From the NCBI GenBank assembly GCA_964494735.1, contig CAZBSD010000008.1, positions 5,344-69,343 of the forward strand: a stretch of 64,000 bases of DNA, in the 5' to 3' direction. Shown here in pieces: positions 16,637 through 25,341 of the stretch (within the stretch, counting starts at the first letter, position 1; the number at the start of each line of letters is the position of its first letter). Source of the stretch: PHAA01 sp964494735. Its GTDB lineage: Bacteria > Bacillota > Syntrophomonadia > Syntrophomonadales > Syntrophomonadaceae. The notes under the pieces were generated by a model. It was given only the letters and a program-made list of their open reading frames with translations. It did no database searches and was not told the origin of the DNA. A program made the position numbers and the translations under genes.

Positions 16637-17866
16637 TTATATTTCCCGGGTCCACAGTGATGCCATGGCGGGCCCGCCGCCTACGCACAACGAAGCCCCG
16701 CCGACGGTTTTCCCTAATCTCTCCAGCTCATAATACATGCTGACGATTATCCGCAAGGCAGTCGCTCCTACTGGGTGTCCCAGGCCAATACCAGATCCGT
16801 TGTTGTTTATATTGCCATTTTGTTCAAAAGTGCCGATATTGAGGTCGATGCCGGCCTTCTCCTTGATCATCCGGCCCACACCGAGAACCTGGGCCGCGAA
16901 GGCTTCGTTTATCTCCCAATACTCTACGTCTTCGTATTTCATACCCGCTTCTTTCAGGCATTTAGGTATGGCTACTGCGGGTCCCAGACCCATCACTTTG
17001 GCGTCTACCCCTTCGGAACAGACGTTGATAAGTTTCATCAGCGGTTTGATTCCCAGTTCTTCTGCTTTCTTCTTGGTCATCATTACAACCGCCGCCGAGG
17101 CATCATTGATACCGGAAGCATTAGCCGCAGTCACCACGCCGCCTTTTTTGAAGGCGGGCTGCAGTTTGGCCATTGTCTCCAGGCTGGCGCCCCGGATGGG
17201 ATGCTCGTCATTTTCGAACATAAACTCTTTCTTGCCCTTCTTGACCAGCACCGGAACTATTTCGCGCATGAAGCGGCCTTCATCTACAGCTCTGACTGCC
17301 CGCTGATGGCTGAGGAGAGCTAATTCATCACATTGTTCTCTGGTTATGCCATATTGTTCGGCGATATTCTCGGCAGTTACCCCCATATGCCCTCCGGCCA
17401 GAGTACAAACCAAACCATCTGCCAGCATGGCATCCTGGGCTTTGCTATCGCCCATACGTGCTCCCCATCTCATATTTTGTAAAGTATAAGGTATATTGCT
17501 CATACTTTCGGTTCCGACTACGAGAGCGATATCATTTTTACCCAGCATTAGTTTCATAGCCGCCATTTCCATGGCTCTCATTCCGGAAGCGCAGTTTTGG
17601 TTTACCATACTGGCGCTGGATTCCACCGACATGCCAATCTGTTGAGAAATGATCCGAGCTGGCAGAGAACCATTGCCATGGTGCAGACACATTCCCAGGA
17701 CGATTTCATCGATTTGTTTCATATCGATACCGGCCCTATTGACGGCTTCAGTCGCTACTATTTTGCTCAGGTCATTGGCCCGTAATGAAGCCAACGATCC
17801 ATTATAGGCCCCTATTGGAGTACGGCAGGCACTGACTACGACAACTTCGTTCAACTCTTTAGCCAT
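16637..17866 (-). CDS. Acetyl-CoA acetyltransferase (thiolase)
   Basis: A 409-residue thiolase that cleaves acetoacetyl-CoA with CoA to two acetyl-CoA in the oxidative direction. The nucleophile is C92 in NQNCASGMRA, the general base H364 in GLGHPVGATALR and the second cysteine C394 in SLCVGGGPAMA; all three catalytic positions are intact. It lies 59 nt after the CoA-transferase gene in the same operon. The operon context argues for short-chain (C4) substrates. Confidence 0.95.
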   Translation of the reverse strand: MAKELNEVVVVSACRTPIGAYNGSLASLRANDLSKIVATEAVNRAGIDMKQIDEIVLGMCLHHGNGSLPARIISQQIGMSVESSASMVNQNCASGMRAMEMAAMKLMLGKNDIALVVGTESMSNIPYTLQNMRWGARMGDSKAQDAMLADGLVCTLAGGHMGVTAENIAEQYGITREQCDELALLSHQRAVRAVDEGRFMREIVPVLVKKGKKEFMFENDEHPIRGASLETMAKLQPAFKKGGVVTAANASGINDASAAVVMMTKKKAEELGIKPLMKLINVCSEGVDAKVMGLGPAVAIPKCLKEAGMKYEDVEYWEINEAFAAQVLGVGRMIKEKAGIDLNIGTFEQNGNINNNGSGIGLGHPVGATALRIIVSMYYELERLGKTVGGASLCVGGGPAMASLWTREI

Positions 17867-17925
17867 ATCTTTCTATCTCCTTTTTGCTAATTAATATGCA
17901 TACCTACTATTTCTCTATATAAGTT

Positions 17926-19269
17926 CTAGTCTATCTTGTTGGTTCTGACCCAAATTCCCATCTTGTCGGCTGCAGCAATGAGCTCGTCACGCAAATCAGG
18001 ATGAGCCAGATTGATAAGGGCTTCGGCTCTTTCATAGGTACTCTTGGCTTTCATGTTGGCAATACCATATTCCGTAACCACATAGTAGTTCATGCTGCGG
18101 GGCACGGTTACGATGGCACCATCTGTGAGAGTCGGCACGATCCGGGACTTGAGGTTGCCCTCCTTGTCCTTGTAAGTGGAAGTCAGGCAGACCAGGCCCA
18201 TGCCGCCTTTGGAAAAATAGGACCCGAAGATATAGTCTAGTTGTCCGCCAGTACCGGAAATCTGGCGTATCCCGGAAGATTCTGAACAGACCTGGCTGAA
18301 CAGATCGATCTCCACCGCGTTATTGATGCAGATCATATTGTTCTGTTTGCGGATGTTCTCGGGATCGTTGGTGTAACTGACTGGAAAACTGGCACAGCAA
18401 GGATTCATGTCCAGAAAGTCATAGAGTTTTTTGGTTCCCATTGCGAAGGTGTAAACCATCCTGCCCTTGTCCAACTGTTTGCACTTGTTGGTGATGCGGC
18501 CGGAATCATACATATCTACAAATGAATCCACCAGCATTTCGGTGTGGACCCCGAGGTCCTTCAAGTCTGACTGGGCGATCATCGCCCCCACCGCGTTGGG
18601 CATTGCTCCGATGCCCAGCTGCAGACAATCACCATCTTTGATCTGCTCCAGGATTATAGCGGCGATCTTCTTGTCAGTATCAGAGATGGGGAGTTCGGGG
18701 AGATTGATAAGTGGTCTGTGATCACCTTCCACAAAGTAATCAATTTCGGAAACGTGCAGGCTTTCTCTTAATCCACCTAGGCATCTCGGCACCGATTCAT
18801 TGACCTCGGCAATTACTACCTTGGCGGCATCAGTCATGGCATGGGTAATGGAATTGGTTGTACCAAGATTGACAAAGCCATGCTTATCAGGGGGAGTTAC
18901 CTTGATCATAGCTACATCTACCGGAGCATATCCCCGCTCAAAAAAACTGGGTCCTTCATGGTAAGTAAGGGAGACGTAGTTGCACATGTTATTATCGTGC
19001 AATTTGCGGCTAGCCCCGCTGAAATGCCAGTCATTGTAGATGAAATGTTTTCGCTCCGGGTCGTTAACAACCGTTTGGGGTGGGAAAGGGCAGGTTACGG
19101 TTCTAATATTAACGGCCTTAAGCTCGTCTTTCCTTTTGGCTAAAGCGGCGTCCAAAACATGGGAGCACATAACGAATTCTCCGTAGTGCACCAGGTCACC
19201 GGATTTTACAACCTTGACTGCCTCATCGGCTGATACCAGTTTGCTTTTATATTCTTCCATCCAACTCAT
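17926..19269 (-). CDS. Acetyl-CoA hydrolase/transferase-family CoA transferase (butyryl-CoA:acetate or 4-hydroxybutyrate type)
   Basis: A 447-residue family-I CoA transferase. The catalytic glutamate is likely E244 in GVHTEMLVDSF, the equivalent of Glu238 of 4-hydroxybutyrate CoA-transferase. The CoA-binding ISGTGGQLDYIFGS follows. In this operon the natural reaction is exchange of CoA between acetyl-CoA and butyrate, which activates butyrate at no ATP cost. Substrate choice is inferred from its neighbours. It begins 68 nt after crt. Confidence 0.9.
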   Translation of the reverse strand: MSWMEEYKSKLVSADEAVKVVKSGDLVHYGEFVMCSHVLDAALAKRKDELKAVNIRTVTCPFPPQTVVNDPERKHFIYNDWHFSGASRKLHDNNMCNYVSLTYHEGPSFFERGYAPVDVAMIKVTPPDKHGFVNLGTTNSITHAMTDAAKVVIAEVNESVPRCLGGLRESLHVSEIDYFVEGDHRPLINLPELPISDTDKKIAAIILEQIKDGDCLQLGIGAMPNAVGAMIAQSDLKDLGVHTEMLVDSFVDMYDSGRITNKCKQLDKGRMVYTFAMGTKKLYDFLDMNPCCASFPVSYTNDPENIRKQNNMICINNAVEIDLFSQVCSESSGIRQISGTGGQLDYIFGSYFSKGGMGLVCLTSTYKDKEGNLKSRIVPTLTDGAIVTVPRSMNYYVVTEYGIANMKAKSTYERAEALINLAHPDLRDELIAAADKMGIWVRTNKID

Positions 19270-19337
19270 TCCGTAGCCCTCCTCTATTAATTCGCATCAA
19301 TTCATTCGGTGCAGTTTTCTTGGGGGGACTGTTGAAC

Positions 19338-20120
19338 CTATTTACCTTTAAAGTCGGCTTTGCGCTTCTCAACGAATGCGGTCATGCCCTCCATTTTGTC
19401 AGCAGTGGCGCAGCTCATTCCAAACATGTCGGACTCGATGCTCATGGCGGTGTCGATATCGACCTGCATACCCTTGCCTATGGCGAACTTGGCATAACCT
19501 ACCGCCAAGGGGGCTTTGGAGGCAATCTTCTTGGCCATCTTGCGAGCCTCATCCATCAGCTGTTCGGGGGGGCAGACATGGTTGACCAGACCCAGCCGGA
19601 AGGCCTCGTCTGCTTTGATATTGTCGGCAGTGTAAATTAGTTCCTTGGCCCGCCCCTCACCAATCAGGCGCGGCAGCCGCTGGGTTCCGCCGAAACCGGG
19701 GATAATTCCCAGTCCCACTTCGGGTTGACCAAAGAGGGCTTTTTCCGAGGCCAGTCTAATATCGCAGGCCATAGCCAGTTCGCAGCCGCCGCCCAGAGCG
19801 AATCCATTTACAGCGGCGATGATGGGTTTCTCCAGCAGTTCCATCTGCCGGAAGACCTTTTCACCCACGTCGGCGAAGTAACGTCCTTCCGCCGGGGAAA
19901 GCGGCAGCATGAAAGTGATGTCGGCTCCGGCTACGAAGGATTTATCACCGCTGCCAGTCAATATCACCACCTTGATGTTGTCATCGGCTTTGATGTCCTT
20001 GATGGCGGCTTCTATTTCGAACAAAGTATCTCCATTCAGGGCGTTTAAGGCTTTAGGACGATTTATGGTCAATATGGCCAGGCAATCCTCTTTTTCCAGG
20101 ATGATATTTTGGAATTCCAA
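19338..20120 (-). CDS. crt: Enoyl-CoA hydratase (crotonase)
   Basis: A 260-residue crotonase that hydrates crotonyl-CoA to 3-hydroxybutyryl-CoA. Both catalytic glutamates are present: E114 in GGGCELAMACD and E134 in GQPEVGLGIIPGFGG. The oxyanion-hole region is KSFVAGADI. It lies 57 nt after hbd. The symbol is by function and context. Confidence 0.94.
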   Translation of the reverse strand: MEFQNIILEKEDCLAILTINRPKALNALNGDTLFEIEAAIKDIKADDNIKVVILTGSGDKSFVAGADITFMLPLSPAEGRYFADVGEKVFRQMELLEKPIIAAVNGFALGGGCELAMACDIRLASEKALFGQPEVGLGIIPGFGGTQRLPRLIGEGRAKELIYTADNIKADEAFRLGLVNHVCPPEQLMDEARKMAKKIASKAPLAVGYAKFAIGKGMQVDIDTAMSIESDMFGMSCATADKMEGMTAFVEKRKADFKGK

Positions 20121-20177
20121 GATTAAGCCTCCCTTCTTCTATTCATTTCTCTATGCAAATTATTGCCGATGCCTTTT

Positions 20178-21029
20178 TTATTTGTAGTCGTAGAAGCCTT
20201 TGCCGGTCTTCATACCCAGATGTCCCGCCCGTACTTTCTGCCGGAATGCCAGCGAGGCGCGATACTTGGAATCGCCGAATTCTTTCCAGAAGTAATCGCA
20301 GATGGCCAGCACGATGTCGATCCCAACCAGGTCGGCCAGAGCCAGGGGGCCCATCGGCATGCCGGCGCCCAGTTTCATGGCTTTGTCGATCTCGGCGGCG
20401 GAAGCGGTGCCTTCCTGGAAGACCATACCGGCTTCGTTGATGTAGGGGACCAATATGCGGTTAACGATGAATCCTGGCACTTCTTTGGCCACTACCGGTT
20501 CTTTACCGATCTTCTTGCTCATGTCAACGGTAAGGTCAACTACATCCTGAGTGGTTTCTGCACCGGGGATCACTTCCACCAGTTTCATGACCGGTACCGG
20601 ATTGAAGAAATGCATGCCCACAACTTTGTCGGGGCGGCTGGTGGCAGCAGCTATCTCGGTGATACTCAAAGCTGAGGTGTTGGTGGCCAGGATAGTTTCA
20701 GGCTTGCATATCTCACTCAACTGGGCATGAACCTTTTTCTTGATGTCTATGTTTTCAATGATGGCTTCGATGATGATATCGCAGTCTTTCAGCAGAGCAG
20801 TATCGGTCCCGGTCGACAATAATTTGGCAAATCCGGCCACATCTTCGGCACTTTTCTTACCCTTCTCTACTGCCTTGGCCCATGCCTTGTCCAGGCCTTT
20901 GGCCGCTTTTTCCACCACTGCGGGAACTACATCCACCAGGATAACATTGAATCCAGCTTCAACGCTGATCTGGGCTATTCCAGCCCCCATTGTCCCTGCT
21001 CCGAGTACTCCAATCTTGTTGATAGCCAA
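20178..21029 (-). CDS. hbd: 3-hydroxybutyryl-CoA dehydrogenase
   Basis: A 283-residue enzyme oxidising (S)-3-hydroxybutyryl-CoA to acetoacetyl-CoA with NAD. The Rossmann motif is GAGTMGAGIAQ (residues 10-20). The family signature MHFFNPVPVMKLVE and the C-terminal MGPLALADLVGID domain are complete. The start is a TTG with GGAGG 8 nt upstream. It is the first gene of the butyrate operon, with a sigma-54 promoter about 80 bp upstream. Confidence 0.95.
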   Translation of the reverse strand: MAINKIGVLGAGTMGAGIAQISVEAGFNVILVDVVPAVVEKAAKGLDKAWAKAVEKGKKSAEDVAGFAKLLSTGTDTALLKDCDIIIEAIIENIDIKKKVHAQLSEICKPETILATNTSALSITEIAAATSRPDKVVGMHFFNPVPVMKLVEVIPGAETTQDVVDLTVDMSKKIGKEPVVAKEVPGFIVNRILVPYINEAGMVFQEGTASAAEIDKAMKLGAGMPMGPLALADLVGIDIVLAICDYFWKEFGDSKYRASLAFRQKVRAGHLGMKTGKGFYDYK

Positions 21030-21109
21030 TCTACTCTCCTCCTTATAAAAAAATATTGCCAGGATGATGCGGCCATTAACCGCAATCTTCCAGCTGCTGT
21101 GTAAATAAA

Positions 21110-21126
21110 ATGCAACGAACGTGCCA
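21110..21126 (-). promoter_or_regulatory. Sigma-54 (-24/-12) promoter of the butyrate beta-oxidation operon
   Basis: The minus strand reads TGGCACGTTCGTTGCAT: the invariant GG and GC are 10 bp apart and the match to the consensus TGGCACR-N4-TTGCW is complete. Transcription would start near 21099, giving a leader of about 70 nt before hbd. Such promoters need an AAA+ activator, which is the next gene upstream. Confidence 0.88.
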
Positions 21127-21249
21127 TGCCCTTGCTTTCTTTAGTACAAGCCGAATTGTTGGGATTTGTGTCGTAGGCTTGAATGGTTCCTTTTGTGCCT
21201 TATTTCTCAATAGTTGCATTTCAGGACGTTATTGGCAGCTCAAAACGAA

Positions 21250-21274
21250 AAAGGGTTGCTATTTGCAACCCTTT
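21250..21274. promoter_or_regulatory. Inverted repeat, probable upstream activator site 1
   Basis: Perfect 10-bp arms AAAGGGTTGC and GCAACCCTTT enclose TATTT. It lies about 125-150 bp upstream of the -24 box, the usual place for a sigma-54 enhancer. There is no T-tract, so a terminator is less likely. Confidence 0.7.
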
Positions 21275-21525
21275 GGTAATACGCTTCCACTTTCTGCTTA
21301 ATTGCCGCACAAAATTAGCAGGGTTTCATTTCCATTTCCAACATCATACCCTATTAATAAGGAAACGGTTCTCATGCGCCGGACGGTCTTCGGCAACGTC
21401 GCTGCTGTTCCAAATCCGGCCGCTATGAGGACCACCGCCCCCACCTCGCTCCCAATCCATCCGTCGGATGGTTGATACGCTTCATATTAGTGATCATTCC
21501 TCACCACGAAATCCCTGCAAATATA

Positions 21526-21548
21526 AAGGGTTGCATTTTGCAACCCTT
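21526..21548. promoter_or_regulatory. Inverted repeat, probable upstream activator site 2
   Basis: AAGGGTTGC-ATTTT-GCAACCCTT is the same sequence as site 1 with a similar 5-base centre, 275 bp further from the promoter. A half site, TGTTGCATTTT, follows at about 21703-21713. Confidence 0.7.
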
Positions 21549-21739
21549 CAGACCATCAAAAAAGGCCCGTAGCTGCGTTAATACGGAATCCCCGTTCAAT
21601 CGACGTAGCTCATGTACGCCTTCATCACGGGGCTCCCGAATGCCTTGCTCCAAGCCTTTTTTGCTCGGTCTGCCTGAATGTAACTTGTTTGACACCCTGA
21701 AGTGTTGCATTTTCCTTTTTCGGCTGAAACTGTTGACAT

Positions 21740-23152
21740 TTAATTATTGCTATCCTGATTTTTCTGATTGAGCAAACCATATTTGTCCAGCTTGCGGTAC
21801 AACACTGATTTATTTATACCTAAGATACGGGCCGCCTTCGCTTTGTTGTTGTTGGTGGCTGCCAGTACCCGCAGGATGGTTGCCTTCTCGGTCTGTTCCA
21901 CCGCTTCACCCAGGTTGTCAACCGAAATTTGGGTCTGCATCGGCAGCGATAACAGGCTGGCCAGAAATGGAAAATGCTCCGGAGCCAAACAATCCTGTCG
22001 GTTCAAATCAGCCACATTTATGGCCCTCTCCAACAGGTTCTCCAATTCACGGACATTGCCGGGCCAATCATAGCGGCTCAAAAAGTCAATCGTTTCAGGG
22101 GCGATCTTCCCTACCTGAGTATGCATCCGATGGTTCAGCTTGGGGACCAGGTATTTTACCAGCAGGGGTATGTCTTCCCGTCGCTCCCGCAGGGCGGGTA
22201 CATTGATGGTAATTACATTAAGCCGGTAGAACAGGTCTTCCCTGAATTTGCCTTTACTGACCATATCCTGCAACTCGCGATTGGTGGCGGCAATTATCTG
22301 TACATCCACCCTGATGGGTTTGGTGCCCCCTACCCGCTCGATCTCCCGCTCCTGTAATACTGACAGCAGCTTGGATTGCATCGCCAGGGGCATATCTCCT
22401 ATCTCGTCCAGAAATAACACTCCTCGGTGGGCCAGTTCAAATTTGCCTTGCTTGCCGCCCTTGCGGGCGCCGGTGAAGGCCCCTTCTTCGTAGCCGAACA
22501 TCTCTGATTCCAGCAAATGCTCAGGCAGAGCGGCACCGTTGACCCGCACAAACGGTGATTCCGCCCGGGGACTGGCTTGGTGGATTGCATGGGCAAAGAG
22601 TTCCTTGCCGGTCCCGCTCTCCCCCTGGATCAGGACGGTTGAGCCGGAATTGGCGGCCCGTACGGCCAGGTTCTTTATGTGACGCAGTTGCGGATTGACG
22701 CCCACAATATCAGCAAAACTATACTTGGAACTGTAGATACTGCTCAGCACGTCCTTGTAGACGGCCAACTGCCCTTCCAGGTCGCGCAGCTTTTTGGACA
22801 ATATTTTTACTCCGGCAGCGTCGAGCACCAAGCTTTGGCCCATAGCACCGATCATGTTTCCGTCCCTGTACAACGGCATCCGAAAGACGATGGTATCATG
22901 ATCGTTCACCCGCCAGTGGTCGGCCAGGTGGACCTCCTTGGTCTGCAGCACCTCTGGCAGCCGGGAATGGGGCGTCACCTCCGTGACGTGCCGGTTTAAC
23001 GCGTCTTCTTCCTTTAGCTCCAATAATTCCAGGTAGGTCTGGTTGATAATGGTTATGTAACCCTCATTATCAACCATGATAATGCCGGTATAGGGATTCT
23101 GCAGAATCCCCTGCATGATTTCGGTAAACACCTGTTGTTTCTTTGTCTCCAT
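21740..23152 (-). CDS. Sigma-54-dependent transcriptional activator (PAS, AAA+, Fis-type HTH)
   Basis: A 470-residue bacterial enhancer-binding protein. An N-terminal PAS domain (about 15-120) senses the signal. The AAA+ core starts near 145 with Walker A GESGTGKE (177-184), the sigma-54-contacting GAFTGA (224-229) and Walker B VLFLDEIGDM. The C-terminal Fis helix-turn-helix ends KAARILGINKSVLYRKLDKYG. GGAGGGCAGGA precedes the ATG. Its position directly upstream of the sigma-54 promoter, on the same strand, marks it as the activator of the butyrate operon. The PAS ligand is unknown; a fatty acid or CoA ester is a guess. Confidence 0.93.
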   Translation of the reverse strand: METKKQQVFTEIMQGILQNPYTGIIMVDNEGYITIINQTYLELLELKEEDALNRHVTEVTPHSRLPEVLQTKEVHLADHWRVNDHDTIVFRMPLYRDGNMIGAMGQSLVLDAAGVKILSKKLRDLEGQLAVYKDVLSSIYSSKYSFADIVGVNPQLRHIKNLAVRAANSGSTVLIQGESGTGKELFAHAIHQASPRAESPFVRVNGAALPEHLLESEMFGYEEGAFTGARKGGKQGKFELAHRGVLFLDEIGDMPLAMQSKLLSVLQEREIERVGGTKPIRVDVQIIAATNRELQDMVSKGKFREDLFYRLNVITINVPALRERREDIPLLVKYLVPKLNHRMHTQVGKIAPETIDFLSRYDWPGNVRELENLLERAINVADLNRQDCLAPEHFPFLASLLSLPMQTQISVDNLGEAVEQTEKATILRVLAATNNNKAKAARILGINKSVLYRKLDKYGLLNQKNQDSNN

Positions 23153-23283
23153 TCCCTGCCCTCCCCAGACCGCAACCGGGTGTGTGAGTTACCTCTTCAC
23201 CTGCCGGCAGCTGGCCTTACCAGTATTTTAATGTATCGCGGGGTTTATTTACAGGGTGGCAGGTACAATTAAATGAAATGTTT

Positions 23284-23727
23284 CTATTCCATGAACAGAA
23301 TGCGGGCCCCGACTGCCAACATAGCGATTCCCAGCAGGTCGAGGTAGTGGAAGTGGTATTGTTTCATCCCAAAGGCACCGGTACAATCGATGACCAGGGC
23401 AGTTATCAGTTGGGTGGTAATGATGGCGGTGGTAGCGTTACCGACTCCGATCGTGGACATGGAACGTACTACCGCATAGATTATCACCACATTGAGGATA
23501 CCACCCAGGTAGGCATACCAGGGAACCTGCCCCATTTTACCAAAGCAACTGAAACCAATTCCTAATACCAGGATGACCAGCAACGAGGCCAAGGCCCCGA
23601 TTATATGGACCACCAGGGTCGACTCCCAGGTACCGATTACTTTGCCAAGGGCGGTATTCACGGTTCCCTGCACGGCCATGGCCGCACCAGACAGGGCGGC
23701 GATAGCCAGGTAGATCATGTTGGGCAT
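23284..23727 (-). CDS. DMT-family transporter, DUF606/YdcZ type
   Basis: A 147-residue protein with four to five hydrophobic helices, the half-length size of YdcZ-type members. The start MPNMIYLAIAALSGAAMAVQGTVN and the central TTAIITTQLITALVID fit that family. Transport substrate unknown. It lies between the activator gene and the ZIP transporter, with gaps of 131 and 66 nt, so co-transcription is uncertain. Confidence 0.8.
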   Translation of the reverse strand: MPNMIYLAIAALSGAAMAVQGTVNTALGKVIGTWESTLVVHIIGALASLLVILVLGIGFSCFGKMGQVPWYAYLGGILNVVIIYAVVRSMSTIGVGNATTAIITTQLITALVIDCTGAFGMKQYHFHYLDLLGIAMLAVGARILFME

Positions 23728-23793
23728 GTATGGTGTCTCCTAGCCTTTTGGTCTATTCTTCGAAAACGGCTTAGGATTTATTCACGGCAATGA

Positions 23794-24504
23794 TTATATG
23801 AAGGTGGCCGCCAGGATGATTACCATACCCATCCAGAAGCCACGGCGGCTGCAGCTGGTATCTTGGGTTTTGGCTTGCGGCCAAAGTTGAAACGCGACCA
23901 GGTAGGTCATGATACCGGAAGCCAGCCCTAGTAGGATGGGCATGAGAGCCGGCAGTAAAGAAATCAGATAGATGCCCATGATGGTTCCCAGGGGGGTTAT
24001 CAGACTAAGAAACAAGAGCTGAACAAATATGAGGGACTTCCTCATCCCGGCCATCACCAGCGGCACGGCGATGGCCATACCTTCTGGGATGTTATGTATG
24101 CCTATCCCTAGGGCGATGACCATTCCGGTTCGGTTCTTCATAATATCACCCAAGGCAATGGCCATTCCTTCCGGCAGGTCATGCATGGCAATCCCCAACA
24201 TGATCAGGTAGCCCAAGCCCAGCAGGCTACGGTTGCCAGATTGGCTGGCTCCCAGAATATGGTCGGCCACCACCATGAACATCACTCCCAAGGTTATCCC
24301 CACCATGACTTTTCCCAGCCCGCTGTACAGAACTGCCGTGGGCAGCATGTCAAATACTACCACCGCGGTCATCACCCCAGCCGCCAGTCCCAGAAAAAAG
24401 GCCAATCCGGACGCGTTCCAACGGTTTTTGACAAATATCATCACCGCCCCGAGCACCGTTCCCAATCCGGCCATAATGCTCCACTGCAGACTATCGGCCA
24501 GCAC
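23794..24504 (-). CDS. ZIP-family metal transporter
   Basis: A 236-residue membrane protein with the paired metal-binding helices HDLPEGMAIA and HNIPEGMAIA that define ZIP transporters (Zn, Fe or Mn uptake). The start GTG at 24504 is preferred because AGGGAGGTGG ends 5 nt upstream; an ATG at 24522 overlaps that site. It is transcribed divergently from the TIGR04086-type gene. Confidence 0.92.
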   Translation of the reverse strand: MLADSLQWSIMAGLGTVLGAVMIFVKNRWNASGLAFFLGLAAGVMTAVVVFDMLPTAVLYSGLGKVMVGITLGVMFMVVADHILGASQSGNRSLLGLGYLIMLGIAMHDLPEGMAIALGDIMKNRTGMVIALGIGIHNIPEGMAIAVPLVMAGMRKSLIFVQLLFLSLITPLGTIMGIYLISLLPALMPILLGLASGIMTYLVAFQLWPQAKTQDTSCSRRGFWMGMVIILAATFI

Positions 24505-24611
24505 CGCTCCACCTCCCTGCAATTTATTCCATATCTATGTGCCAGGGACGGAGCATATTCATTTGATGCAGGCAGTGGCGCAATAATACTTGTCCCCGTT
24601 TATTAACGGTC

Positions 24612-24638
24612 ATATTTTTGCGGGTGCTTACATATTTT
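24612..24638 (+). promoter_or_regulatory. Possible SigE-type sporulation promoter
   Basis: ATATT (24612-24616), a 14-nt spacer and CATATTTT (24631-24638) match the mother-cell sigma-E pattern. Transcription would start only a few bases before the AGGAGG of the next gene. Confidence 0.4.
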
Positions 24639-24660
24639 TCTAAAAGAGGAGGTGCTTCAG

Positions 24661-25029
24661 GTGAGAATGCCGGCAGAATTGAAAGGTTTGGGGATATCGT
24701 TGGCGATGGGTATAGTCTTTTGTACCCTGGCGGCGGCGCTAGTCTACTACAGCGGACTTCAGGAGACACTCCTGGCTCTTTTGGGTAAAGTCATTATGGT
24801 GTTGAGCGTATTTACCGGCGCGGCGGTAGTATCCAAAGCCTACGGCAACCGCGGCCTGGTCCGGGGTGCCACCCTGGGGCTGATGTTTTTTATCGTGATG
24901 CTGATAACCACCTTTTTGGCCGCCCCCACCCACGTATACATCATGGGTTTCATCTATACCCTCACTGCCTGCCTGGTCTCGGGAGCTCTTGGTGGTGTTC
25001 TGGGGGTCGGATTAAGTGAAGGCAGATAA
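24661..25029 (+). CDS. TIGR04086-family (YrzE-like) membrane protein
   Basis: A 122-residue protein with four hydrophobic segments. The pattern GKVIMVLSVFTGAAVVSKAYGNRGLVRG followed by two helices and a glycine-rich end (GALGGVLGVGL) fits the TIGR04086 family, written here from memory in short. GTG at 24661 is chosen because GAGGAGG (24646-24652) sits 8 nt upstream; the GTG at 24652 overlaps it. Function unknown. Confidence 0.7.
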   Translation: MRMPAELKGLGISLAMGIVFCTLAAALVYYSGLQETLLALLGKVIMVLSVFTGAAVVSKAYGNRGLVRGATLGLMFFIVMLITTFLAAPTHVYIMGFIYTLTACLVSGALGGVLGVGLSEGR

Positions 25030-25061
25030 TCACCAGGCTGGGTAAAAATGAATACAAAACA

Positions 25062-25098
25062 AAGGAACTGATAGATGAGGTGTGTCTGTCAGTTCCTT
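25062..25098 (-). terminator. Intrinsic terminator for the spoVM unit
   Basis: Stem AAGGAACTGA (25062-25071) pairs with TCAGTTCCTT (25089-25098). On the minus strand it is followed by a T-rich run ending ATTCATTTTT. It could also serve the plus-strand gene ending at 25029. Confidence 0.6.
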
Positions 25099-25171
25099 AC
25101 TGTGCCAGCGCCAGCAGCACCAATCCAATTAAAATCAATGCGCCGGCGATTATGAAGTACAGAGCGGGCAT
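25097..25171 (-). CDS. Possible 24-residue single-helix peptide downstream of spoVM
   Basis: ATG at 25171 opens MPALYFIIAGALILIGLVLL plus four residues, one hydrophobic helix, ending in TAA. AGGCAGG lies 9 nt upstream. A second in-frame ATG at 25198 would overlap the spoVM end and give 33 residues. It shares the spoVM transcript and terminator. No homologue is recognised. Confidence 0.35.
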   Translation of the reverse strand: MPALYFIIAGALILIGLVLLALAQ

Positions 25172-25188
25172 CGCTGCACGCCTGCCTT

Positions 25189-25254
25189 TTACCCCCATAT
25201 CTTCAACAAGAAGTTCCTTAAGAAAACTGGTATTTTGATGTAGTATACCTTCAC
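25189..25254 (-). CDS. spoVM: Stage V sporulation protein M (SpoVM), 21 residues
   Basis: A GTG at 25254 with AAGGAG 8 nt upstream starts a 21-codon frame, MKVYYIKIPVFLRNFLLK and three more residues. It aligns with B. subtilis SpoVM (MKFYTIKLPKFLGGIVRA...) at M1, K2, Y4, I6, K7, P9, F11 and L12. P9, the helix-bending residue needed for forespore-membrane curvature sensing, is kept. The protein recruits SpoIVA and the spore coat to the forespore surface. It lacks the last five residues of the 26-residue Bacillus peptide. A sigma-E-like promoter lies about 80 nt upstream of the start. Identification rests on this alignment from memory. Confidence 0.75.
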   Translation of the reverse strand: MKVYYIKIPVFLRNFLLKIWG

Positions 25255-25341
25255 CGCTTTCACTCCTTTTAGTTTTTCTGCCGCTTCCGCCCCGTAGTCA
25301 GTTGCTCCAGGACATCTTATCTGCAATCGCAACTCTAGTTC

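Larger units (their letters stand above)
21030..21739. other. 710-bp regulatory region between hbd and its activator gene
   Basis: No credible gene. It holds the sigma-54 promoter (21110-21126), two activator-site repeats (21250, 21526) and TTGCAT half sites near 21203 and 21706. The stretch 21275-21525 shows nothing further that I can name. Confidence 0.7.

Noticed and set aside
21501..21710. Minus-strand 69-codon frame in the hbd upstream region
   Set aside because: No ribosome site or recognisable family, and it overlaps a probable activator site.
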